A stretch of DNA of 31,611 bases, from the IMG/VR virus record IMGVR_UViG_3300004369_000081, positions 1 through 31,611 of that record; one strand, written 5' to 3'. This DNA comes from a virus. The position numbers and the translations under genes were made by a program. The notes beneath the pieces were generated by a model. The model saw only the letters and a list, made by a program, of their open reading frames with translations. It had not been told where the DNA came from and did no database searches. How positions within the stretch are numbered: the stretch's first letter is position 1; each line of letters begins with the position of its first letter. This document shows positions 10,801-17,500 of the stretch, one piece after another.

Positions 10801-12897
10801 GCATTTGTAATGCATGATGATCCAGCGAATACTTTCGTTGCATTTGATGGTGTAGTTCAAGAACCTGGAGTTGCTTACGATCATAGTGGCGCTGGAAGTG
10901 CAATTCCTTCATCTACTCTTGGAAACGGACTAACATATGACAATATGTCAATTCCTATGGGAGTTGGATACCTTGCTGCGATTGATATTGTCGAGTTTGA
11001 CGATGAACTCAATAGACAGTATTCCACTGATGAGATCAATCAAGTTTACGATGGATCTAGAACTAGATTCAGACTTCAATTGGATGGAATCAAGTATACC
11101 AACTACACTGCTCATGAAGATATTATCGTGTCTAAGAACAATGTTCTTCTACACCCAGGAGTTGATTATACTGTAACAAATCCAACTGGAGTATTGTCCG
11201 ATCCAACAAAGGGATGTATCGATTTCACCGTTGCTCCTGTAGCAAATGATGATATCTGGATGGTTGGTATGCATGATAATGAACTAATTACCTTAACACC
11301 AGTAACTACACAGATTTACAACACCAGTAGAGCACTTAGTGCTGCAGAACAGGAGTCGATTATCTTTGTTCAGAACGATCATACAAAGTATGGTCTTGCA
11401 AGAGGTGCAGAATTTACTTCTACAACTCAGATGAACTTTGATACCGCAACTACAACGGGTACTCCATTCGCTATTTTGACAACTACGGGTAAAGTTTTGG
11501 ATAGAATCCATACACCATATGATAATTCCAGAACAGAGTTTAATCTCTTCTTGGATGAAGAAAACTTCATTCCATCTGGTTCTTTTGCAAATGATTCTAT
11601 CATAGATCCAAGAAACTTATATGTAACCAAGAACGGTATTATTCTTACTCCGATTATTGATTACAATCTAACTGGAACCATTGACTCTAGAATTATTTTT
11701 ACAACTCCACCAGCACCATCAGACAACATTTTCATTGAAACACATGGTTTAATAAAACAATTAGATTCTGTTGTTGGTAATGGATCTACAACATATAATC
11801 TTACCGATTCTTCTAGTACTTATTATCCAGATGCTCTAATTGGAAGACCAAGAGAACTAGAGAACCAGATTATTGCTGTTAGAAACGGTTTGATTCTAGA
11901 TCCTCTTAAAGATTACTATGTTTACAATGATAAGATTGTATTTACATCTTCCCAAACTGCATCGGATACTATCAGACTTTATGATCACATGAGTCTTGCG
12001 TCTGATATTGAGGTTGAATCTTATAGTCAACAAGTTGATGTTGGTGAATATATTCAGATTCCAGGGGAATCTGAAAGAAGACAGGTTACAGCTGTACATT
12101 CTCCAACCGTTATGGAAGTAACAACTCCAGCCGGTTTGGTTTCTCCATCTGGATTGTCCGCAACGCCAACTATATCCAATGGCAATTTGACTGGAGTTAC
12201 AGTAACTTCTGGTGGTCGTGGTTATCCAAGAAGAATGAAGTTCCGTACATATGGAATTGGTAATAGTGCTTCAGCAAACTCTTATATCGATCCTATTAAG
12301 GGTGGTGAAATTAAAACCAACGTTGTTGTTGATTATGAGGGACACAATCTTGCAAATACGACATTAGTACCAACTTATGAAACTTATGTTGTTAGAGATG
12401 TAGTTTTAAGTTCTAGTAATGTATGTTTTGGAACTAAACTGTCGTCAAATATCTCTGATTCTGATACAACAATTCCTGTTTATGGGACCAGCATGGCATT
12501 TGCAAGTAACATCACTATTACAATTACTTCCACTGGTGGTGCTGGTGCTATTTTACAGCCTTTCGTTGTTAACGGAAGATTGGTCAATGTTGATATTGAA
12601 AATGGTGGGTCTGGATACAATGATTTAGATATAGTATTAACTGTAAATGATGGTGGTGGTAGTGGTGCCGTATTGGAACCAACACTAGATGCTAATGGAA
12701 CTATTACTAATATCGAAATCACCAATGAGGGTATTGGATATGACTCATTTAGAGCATTTATCAACAATGAAGTAATTGAGTATACCACCCACAATTCCAC
12801 AGAATTGAAAGGTGTTTCTAGGGGTATTGCAAGTACATCACCAGCAGCTGCTTCCTCTGATGATAGAGTGTTGTTTGCAGATTGTGAACAACCATAA
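1876..12897 (+). CDS. Giant virion structural protein in the T4 gene 7 slot (about 3673 aa)
   Basis: A single open frame of about 3673 residues between gp6 and gp8, where T4 carries gene 7 (gp7 is about 1030 aa). I chose ATG 1876, which makes an ATGA overlap with gp6, over the in-frame GTG at 1870. The N terminus (QFPQFVREDSSTFIEFIKSY, then FYSSKGSLNSHRILFRILF near residues 195-215) resembles large structural proteins of marine T4-like phages. Visible modules: a 'DTTI-GFP-RG' beta module near residues 78-125 and 499-545 and, split, at the C terminus; about 13 GGSGY-type repeats; a YHYH-like domain near 1515-1612; and about 13 'NG(V)xQ...DY.ISG' modules between residues 888 and 3365. No membrane segment or catalytic motif was recognised. 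From position and composition it is probably an extended baseplate wedge or wedge-to-fibre protein; that role is inferred. Confidence 0.8.
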   Translation: MKFLVDKTVDLSNLIENQFPQFVREDSSTFIEFIKSYYQSQELKNQPLDIAENLIEYYNVSHFRKSELIENTTLSVNITETDTTITVADTTGFPEKGYIQIDSEIIYYASKTSTTFVNCVRGTSALVLESIPFSEVLLKSSVSDVHESGVSVVNIAYAYTSEFLRRIKTEIAVGIPETLVEELEISTFLTNVRTFYSSKGSLNSHRILFRILFNDKKIRFKIENRGSGATLKVINFDGAIGNAQVLSGGSGYDDRTNQNGDLLNPPIVEIFGSGNGINIANKTAVIKVTKIINGRIPIGSTIDSSYNGITITDAGLNYVGPITAFVREKDFGEEELVTTVSGNGSGIVESWDFNTNELTLTNIIGFFNNNDELVSSSGEQARGYVDYFEFVSQDPDIEFPKDYLLKPSSSNFVGKKIARLEVISGSLDEIENDKITPPSYLTLIQKQDTIFGLKNVSIESGSISKIDNIGYAGYEIDIDINDDFNNLYLPASTQLTHEYTVGDTKVTVNDATGFPVTNGIIYIDGFLVEYKERTANQFLDCITTQTSGSKIVNTEVVSYGRYKTRRQYSLSEYVKSGQQRYYGDNLYESKTTGKTSSVDYPTHKIGTRKVGSIEWNYIGDSKVDYFLTAFVGTPNVTATGEEGDLYIFVDSARKLSVGQSIIGSGIATDAKISSINGKKVTLSLPNVSKVSGGCIASIATVRVVGLVENINIEKSGSLFTEQIYELDDKNYKDFEGIEYSSWNINSNHILDADGDYIGVTSVYDNTENNNQGNVYVSSSGIPPYTSAKNRTLNNVFDGYTNAFLTNITAPIDIDSLFIFRNAVIQDSLSDFSIINDVLNFTTVPLPQEELYIRYFSTPGQVDRISVSQGSTTSEVVLSTTNSLSRDEIFVFLNGVLQVGNSFTWNDTTKVATFGSQIVDVTTDDIIVFSINGANVLDSITTSSSLTYTLQDGGSNFTSATTDSVIVAINGVVQRPNSSYTISGSTLTLTEVNSGVELTVIEVGSGVVLTTLSTLNGINLDRNNYKLQKLFKRIPYPSSIINDNIIRKSKSLTPVETKKALGITIDGIQYQSLKGNSTEYGAVESLTIGNGGNYFIPYTNSGSFDKSNYPQVILKKNGGEQSDIVITENIIEIAGSITKINFNLFEQSIISNLTGFTSKPKIEVINNNPSNSITSAEFRSAVLDVGFKNGNIDNILVLDPGFGYVESPTIRISGGGKFTTYDLPFVNSGNGEILVQMSGPIISSKSSSNTIILTNELGSQFTSNPLVSIDDGSEAVITVTVSNGKIVATQILNPGKNYHIEPELQITSTNLLGSGAVLRPVLSNGQIIDVIIINPGTGYIIPPTIIAKNISVNSVVSSQLKKWTFNIANRFITGVDIFGGYVFDEQFGDNYTVESFTPDSLVIKETFTVNDIVVGMEVTHPRIPVGTFVSRVDVATRTVNLSKSGLNVNTDFLLIGDKVSILQGDNRIRGSLKVAEVLPTTFPESRLKYQYLQLTNTKNFENHYGIVSTEHSKIVGWSYDGHPIYCKYGYTNALDKTSGISEQTSSYRLKGLRTNGPSLVDYPMGSFIEDYEYIEGLGTLDQYNGRFSVTPEFPNGAYCYFMVSEYPFVIGPTYFSDPDCYNLGQNRTNDKIPSILTLVNDPNNDQFPEQIKNVNKTLLKTSVLRGGSVDSIYVENKGSNYKTGDYLVFDNSETSGSGVVAYVSSVESPPVISSTVDNDKKEITFNFSGPHNVSENDVIYIDIKKASSNTIINLDLLTTPISTLNNKPIYSLVLDKSKLYRLEFGSARKYNLSFDSLNFNPYHQENIVLGSDHFIIDPEKIPSKLFVHTNTLIIELSVVTSPLVSRYVVKSSTTNSFVLPLNEKITSVPINSLDFGIRSRGATGPIKTINIVNGGSGYKKLPAVVGVDSETGSGAILSASSETIGSIKRISYVSYGDQFYGSRNAKNYVKLPITVKVKSNFTIKNIKVKDAGQNYFLNPYYRINGQSNLADLSFRYSIGEVVEVNVNDGGSGFSSTPTLELFSQNGGSGATFDIEIERRSLIVGDTVSSGSSTAKILNIDIASSTIELLVTSGAFKVNDVLLSSDNRQYGTIVEVNTARAYAKSSPYGNISEKFIGTVGFISDDYQKIEDNLYYQDWSYSIVNQRNTKEWGKEVLENTHPSGFRLFGKQRLHSRKSLLGRSQNIVRSAVTFKASISSLLNASVKTPPCKKQIIWIDTSPNPYVLYDIIYGNQSEALGLVIEVGENYIIVDLYDKEVEINEFIINVLRVLPISTTSSTDKLLLNVNGILQEPFTSYTVSGSNIEPSFPPFPLDEITSYSLTTPFTDITSSGVNSGNRINLTVDGNPYSVSDRNKLLVSLNGVIQRNTNLTIVGTNNNIIEFGTSIQDTPNFVLYHPQLTPLSFTGSAGTTFDLGFTPADDCQLLIFFVGVNQSHLLTDYSISGSTITFPSSVDQSEIFGWYIDETVVCEKISVSGVYDQQVKGKKLICNAEKNVTLKIFSDNVKKPNGFFELEKENLDGTLYVDGNKAYGFGSRFKYSNPEYSTSYVEVINDISGQFNGSTTTFDLTINAVDPYIPNDGEDSLMVTLDGVIIQKSQYSITGSQINFVTAPANGVECSIRDFVGAYQANYSTRLGAELDQFNIFNGSRTRFNLSDNGVPETINNNTDVFTVKNNVLLRPDVHLNAIDSRTNVQLQIVSQNKIDYTVPPITTDVYKLMSFNRQLVPENHRNWVLDRNEHFDGVRTTFTLLHSFDADCDDLVGEDPRVESLIVIRNGVYQYPTTDYTLIDPVDPNDINSGSGSYRIQFVDPPRSTEDVFILFTEDTANFQDRTDELTQTSSTVLSYTTAIANPSTMVPFVYVDGVYQDQNSYVWDGAANTLTFVGTNLPTLATDQVEFHAKLGTLRPQNVYTDILNAWLVVLQRNNHNEVLVPTVNNTFTVTQRSGSTTISGTDVVNIVQRSGTLTIGSNHYRITNLDLNAFVMHDDPANTFVAFDGVVQEPGVAYDHSGAGSAIPSSTLGNGLTYDNMSIPMGVGYLAAIDIVEFDDELNRQYSTDEINQVYDGSRTRFRLQLDGIKYTNYTAHEDIIVSKNNVLLHPGVDYTVTNPTGVLSDPTKGCIDFTVAPVANDDIWMVGMHDNELITLTPVTTQIYNTSRALSAAEQESIIFVQNDHTKYGLARGAEFTSTTQMNFDTATTTGTPFAILTTTGKVLDRIHTPYDNSRTEFNLFLDEENFIPSGSFANDSIIDPRNLYVTKNGIILTPIIDYNLTGTIDSRIIFTTPPAPSDNIFIETHGLIKQLDSVVGNGSTTYNLTDSSSTYYPDALIGRPRELENQIIAVRNGLILDPLKDYYVYNDKIVFTSSQTASDTIRLYDHMSLASDIEVESYSQQVDVGEYIQIPGESERRQVTAVHSPTVMEVTTPAGLVSPSGLSATPTISNGNLTGVTVTSGGRGYPRRMKFRTYGIGNSASANSYIDPIKGGEIKTNVVVDYEGHNLANTTLVPTYETYVVRDVVLSSSNVCFGTKLSSNISDSDTTIPVYGTSMAFASNITITITSTGGAGAILQPFVVNGRLVNVDIENGGSGYNDLDIVLTVNDGGGSGAVLEPTLDANGTITNIEITNEGIGYDSFRAFINNEVIEYTTHNSTELKGVSRGIASTSPAAASSDDRVLFADCEQP
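4540..11965 (+). repeat. About 13 NG(V)xQ beta modules in the giant protein
   Basis: A recurring pattern 'FdGsrT.F.L ... V..NGV.q.P..dY.isG..I.F..aP...D.i' is seen around 4543, 4766, 8720, 8938, 9148, 9617, 9880, 10180, 10435, 10837, 11130, 11625 and 11878. Examples are FLNGVLQ, AINGVVQRPNSSYTISGSTL, TLDGVII, RNGVYQ, KNNVLLHPGVDYT and KNGIILTPIIDYN. The copies are divergent in DNA, so this is an old protein repeat. Between 8700 and 11965 they form a nearly continuous array, probably an elongated beta shaft (inference). Confidence 0.7.
6400..6720 (+). other. YHYH-like domain inside the giant structural protein
   Basis: Residues about 1510-1615 of the giant protein contain GWSYDGHPIYCKYGY, then SSYRLKG, then LDQYNGRFSVTPEFPNGAYC and YFMVSEYPFVIGP. 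This order (DG-PIY-YGY, then LD..NGR, then the aromatic YHYH-position motif, here AYCYF) is what I recall of the YHYH domain, which occurs in bacterial secreted proteins and in marine phage structural proteins. The His positions of the name-giving motif are replaced here. Its function in phages is not established. Confidence 0.6.
12487..12774 (+). repeat. GGSGY repeat pair splitting the C-terminal module of the giant protein
   Basis: The giant ends with a module that begins SDSDTTIPVYGTSMAFASN and resumes at FINNEVIEYTTHNSTELKGV. Between them lie two GGSGY-type units (DIENGGSGYNDLDIVLTV and ITNEGIGYDSF). Elsewhere in this same protein, and in the 2041-aa protein, the DTTI and EI.Y...RG halves are much closer together. 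The arrangement therefore looks like repeat units inserted into another module. Confidence 0.5.
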
Positions 12898-12902
12898 GTC
12901 GG

Positions 12903-12910
12903 TATAAATA
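12903..12910 (+). promoter_or_regulatory. Late promoter TATAAATA before gp8
   Basis: TATAAATA lies in the 44-bp gap between the giant gene and gp8, 31 bp before the gp8 start. It is an exact match to the T4 late-promoter box and the NATAAATA motif of T4-like cyanophages. A Shine-Dalgarno-like GGAAAG (12932-12937) follows. Confidence 0.75.
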
Positions 12911-12941
12911 ACAATAAACAACATAACTATCGGAAAGTATA

Positions 12942-14498
12942 ATGCCATCACTAGTTTCTGACAATTTTAGGGTATTTGCTGCTGAGCAGTTTATGGAATC
13001 CCTAGAGGAACCTCTTGATACTGCTGGTAATGCTCTTAGTGATTCCTCTACGGAAGCTTTAAGGGATAGAAGTAAAATTTATCTTTTTATTGGTCGTTCC
13101 CAAACTTGGAATTCTGAAAGATATATTGGACAAGGATTTAACGATATCGATCAAATTCCAACTCCAACCGACTCCTTTGATGAGTTGAGTGAAATATATG
13201 ATGATATGATCGCAATGAAAAGAATTACTAGAGGTGATGTAACTCAAGTAATTCGAAAAAGAACTTGGTCTGTTAATACTCGTTATGACATGTATAAACA
13301 TAATTATACATCGTCAAATCAATCAGCAACAGGTGCAAATAAGTTGTATGACTCGCAGTTTTATGTGATGAATAGCAACTATGATGTCTATAAGTGTATC
13401 TACAACGGAGAGACTCCATCAAATCCAAATGGAGTCATTTCCACCGTAGAACCAACTGGACAACCAACTGCTATCTTTACCACGGCTGATGGTTATAGAT
13501 GGAAGTACATGTATACACTTGGTATCAATGATTTTGTCAAATTTGTTTCCAGTGATTTTATGCCAGTAAAAACTGACGGAACAGTACAAGCTGCTTCTGT
13601 TAATGGCACAATTGAACAAGCAATCGTCCAAAACGTTGGATCTGGAATTACACCTGGAATCTATTATTCACCTGTTTTAGGTGATGGTAGTGGAGCAATT
13701 GTTACATTTGAAATTTCTTCTACAGCACCCACATCTGGTACTATTCTTCCAGATACTGTTGCTTTGTCTGTGGTTGGTAGTGGATATACATTTGGTACAG
13801 TAAACCTCTCTGAATGTTATACAACGCTTTCTGCTGCTCAAGCAAGAACTGCAACCCCAGTTAACTTGAATCAAGGATCTCCATCTATCGAGGCAATTAT
13901 TTCACCCCCAGGTGGACATGGTTCCAATGTGGTTAGAGAATTGGGTGCTTATCGTGTCATGATCAACAAAGCTGTCGAATTCCTCGATGGTTCTGGTGAC
14001 GTTCCTGTTGATATGGAATTTAGAAGATTTGGACTAATTTCCGATCCACAGACAGGAGGTACTGATCTCACATCCAATACTGTTTCTGTGTGTAAGTCGA
14101 TTAAATTTGCTAGTTCGGTGAATGTAAATTACAGTTCTGGGGAAGAAATTACCCAATCTACTACTAATGCAAAGGGTAAAGTAATTCATTGGGATTCTGT
14201 TAATAAGATTCTCAGGTATTACCAAAATGAATATATCTCCGCATCGCAAACCGGCAATCAACAGTACACCCAAGTAAATTTTTCTGGTAGTTCGACCATT
14301 ACTGGAACATCTTCTGGAACTTCTTTACAACCAGACACAACTTATTCTAGTTCCTTAGCTGGAATTACATTTGCGAATGGTTATGCACCTTCTGAAGTAG
14401 ATAAATTTAGTGGAGAAATTCTATACATCGAGAATAGAAAAACCATTATTAGATCCGATGACCAGATTGAGGACATCAAACTCGTTATTGAGTTCTAA
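12942..14498 (+). CDS. 8: Baseplate wedge protein gp8
   Basis: This is the gp8-type baseplate wedge subunit, which as a dimer in T4 joins gp10, gp7 and gp6 in each wedge. The N-terminal part carries KIYLFIGRSQTWNSE near residue 45, matching the T4 gp8 'ITFGRSEPWSS' region, followed by VIRKRTWSVNTRYD. The last 30 residues (SGEILYIENRKTIIRSDDQI and then EDIKLVIEF) align well with the T4 gp8 end (SGEMIYMENRPPIIMAMDQT). At 518 aa it is much longer than T4 gp8 (334 aa). Part of the excess is a central beta region with GSG and GSGY units (about 13630-13790) resembling repeats in the giant and in gp14. A late promoter lies just upstream. Confidence 0.9.
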   Translation: MPSLVSDNFRVFAAEQFMESLEEPLDTAGNALSDSSTEALRDRSKIYLFIGRSQTWNSERYIGQGFNDIDQIPTPTDSFDELSEIYDDMIAMKRITRGDVTQVIRKRTWSVNTRYDMYKHNYTSSNQSATGANKLYDSQFYVMNSNYDVYKCIYNGETPSNPNGVISTVEPTGQPTAIFTTADGYRWKYMYTLGINDFVKFVSSDFMPVKTDGTVQAASVNGTIEQAIVQNVGSGITPGIYYSPVLGDGSGAIVTFEISSTAPTSGTILPDTVALSVVGSGYTFGTVNLSECYTTLSAAQARTATPVNLNQGSPSIEAIISPPGGHGSNVVRELGAYRVMINKAVEFLDGSGDVPVDMEFRRFGLISDPQTGGTDLTSNTVSVCKSIKFASSVNVNYSSGEEITQSTTNAKGKVIHWDSVNKILRYYQNEYISASQTGNQQYTQVNFSGSSTITGTSSGTSLQPDTTYSSSLAGITFANGYAPSEVDKFSGEILYIENRKTIIRSDDQIEDIKLVIEF

Positions 14499-14506
14499 AT
14501 AATACC

Positions 14507-14514
14507 CATAAATA
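14507..14514 (+). promoter_or_regulatory. Candidate late promoter CATAAATA
   Basis: CATAAATA sits 8 bp after the gp8 stop and 24 bp before the next start, in a 40-bp gap. It fits the NATAAATA late motif with a non-T first base. The overlapping TATAAAGA (14513-14520) is a poorer alternative. The nearest Shine-Dalgarno-like sequence is GAAAGGA at about 14519-14525, farther from the start than usual. Confidence 0.5.
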
Positions 14515-14538
14515 TAAAGAAAGGACTTTTATTCGGCA

Positions 14539-17500
14539 ATGCAAAAGACCAACCTAAAACTGGCGCCATATTTTGATGATTTTGATAAGTCAAAGAATTA
14601 CCATAAAATACTTTTTAAACCTGGGCTTCCAGTTCAAGCTAGAGAGTTAACACAAGTTCAATCTGCATTGCAAAATCAGATTGAAGAATTTGGAAATCAT
14701 ATTTTTAAAGACGGATCTGTAGTAATTCCTGGACAGGTTGGTTATGATTTAGAGTATCATGCAGTTTTGGTACAAAATTTAGTTAATGGTATTGAAGTAG
14801 AAACATACAGAGCGTCTTTGGTCGGAAAGACACTTGTAGGTCAAATATCTGGGGTAGAGGGTGTTGTAGTTAATACAATCAGTGTTGCCGAATCTGAAAA
14901 GTCAACCCTAACGTTATATGTAAAGTATACAAAGAGTGGAGTATCTAGTACAGGCAATCAGAAAACCAGATTTGATAATAATGAGATTCTTGTGCAAAAA
15001 GGAACAACAACTCCTTTAGCTATTACAACCCTACAAAATGCGTCAGCTTATACTGGTAGTATTGCTTATATAACTTCTGGTGTCTATTATATTCGTGGAT
15101 ATTTTGTTCAGGTAGATGACCAATTTGTCATTCTTGATCAGTATAATAATAAACCATCGTATAAAATTGGTTTAACTGTAACTGAAGAAATTGTTTCTTC
15201 CAATGAAGACTCAACTCTGTTTGATAATGCAAATGGATCTACTAACTTTGCCGCTCCTGGAGCTGACAGATTAAAAATTTATACAACTCTGTCTAAAGAT
15301 ATTACGTCTTTTTCTGATAATGGTAACTTTATTGAGTTACTTAGACTTAAAGATGGCAATTTAGAAGAAATAGTAGAATCTAGTGTATATAATGAATTAG
15401 AAAGAAATCTAGCAAGAAGAACTTATGATGAGTCTGGTGACTATACAATCAATGACTTCACTATTAAAGTGAAAGAAACTTTAGATGATGGAGAAAATGA
15501 AGGTGTTTATCCAGTAAATTCTGTATTGGAAGATGGTAGAACAGTTTTAAATAGAGTTCCAACTACCACAGATCCAGAAAACTCAATTAATGGTAAGGAT
15601 TACTATACTATTGAGGTCTCTCCTGGTAAAGCATATGTCAGAGGATATGAAATTAATAATGTTGCTAAAAAATATGTTACTGTTCAAAAACCAAGAACAA
15701 GTGTAGATATTAATAATAAAGCAGCAAATATTGATATTGGACAATATTTAACATTTACATCTGCTGTAGGATCTGTAGATACCAATGAACTTCTTTCTTT
15801 AAGAAACTCTAGTAACACAAATATTGGTAAGGCGAAAGCGGTAACAATAACAGGATCTAAACTTTATATTACAGATTTAACAACTTATACATCGATAACT
15901 GTACCAGGAACAACCACTGGTTTGGTTGAAGGAGATTTTATTTTTTCCACCAAAGGGTCTAGAGGTGTAGTTAATAGTGCTTCTGTAAGTGGAAGTAATA
16001 CTATTATTGTTTTGAGACAAACTACTGGTAAATTCCAACAAAATGATGTAGTATCAAATAGCAGAAATAGTATCACATATACCATTTCTGCTGCTACAGA
16101 TTATAATATTAGTCAAATTTCTAATATTATCAACGGTTCTGGATTTACAGCGAACTTTAGTTCACCAAAACTACAGTCACAAAACAAAGACTTATTTGTA
16201 ACTGCTTCAGAACTTCCTGTAAATACTGCATCGGATTTTTCCTATGTTAAGGTTGATAAGGTTTCGAAAATAGTTTCGAACAATGAAGTAACAATCAGTG
16301 CCACAAATAATTTTACTCCTCTAACTAGTGGGTTTACAATTTTATCTTCTGCTGGACAACATACAGCAACAGCGTCAATTAACGGAAATACTTTAGTACT
16401 GTCAAATATCAGTCCAGTTGTAACTGGTTCGGTTGATATTTACTACAAGTTAAGAGTAAATAACACCACAACCAGAGAAAAGGAGAATAAAAAATATAAC
16501 TTCCTTTCGTTACCAAATAAGAAAGATTCTACATTTACAGTCTATGGTAATAGACTGGATGATAAAGAAATCAATTTGAAATTCCCAGATGTATATAAAG
16601 TACATAGAGTACATGAAGCTATCGTACCTGGGGTATCAGACAATGATATGTTTGATAGAGTTTTAATTAATGATGTTAATGGTATTGTAACTGGTGATAT
16701 TTTAAAATTAAATAATGTTGTTGCAAAAGTAATCAGTATTGATGGAAACACATTACATGTAATTTATATCAGCAGTGTTAAGTTTACCGAGGGAACAAAT
16801 TTAACAACACAAGTTGTAGTAATATCTAATCCATCTCTAGTTGGTAGATTTTTAACTGAGGTAGTCCATGGTCAGTATAAAGACATTACTACTAATTTTG
16901 CTCTGAACAAAAATGATACCGATGAAACTTATAGAATTTCTAAGTTAACAAGACTGGGGAATAGACCAACTCCACAAAATAAAGTAACTGTTGTATTTGA
17001 CTATCTTTCCCATTCCCAGACAAATAACGACTTTTTCTCGGCAAATTCTTTTGACTATACTGAAATAGAGTATAAAAATATTCCAAATACCTATAACGGA
17101 TATTCATATACCAATATCTTTGATTTTAGACAATCTGTCACACCTACACAATCAACTGGATTGGGGTCTGTAACTGCTCCATTTGTGTGCAGTAATCCGC
17201 TGTCTGCGTTTGACTTATATTCAAATACAAAATCAGCTGCTCCGTTCCCATATCCATCCGAATATATTAGTTATGACTATAATTATTATTTGGGTAGAAT
17301 TGATAGATTATTCTTGGATAAGAGTGGAGAATTTAAAGTTTCTGTAGGTGCATCTTCTGTATCACCAAACATTCCTATTAACATTTCCAACGCATTGTTG
17401 CTTTTTACACTAAATGTACCAGCGTACTTAAAAGATGTAAAAACTGTAAAAACTACTGCTGAGAAAACAAAGAGATTTACGATGAAGGACATCGGAAATC

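Noticed and set aside
12480-12914. 144-aa minus-strand open frame, and other minus-strand frames such as 5202-5531 and 22847-23173
   Set aside because: They are antisense shadows of strongly coding plus-strand repeats, with no ribosome sites or family features.
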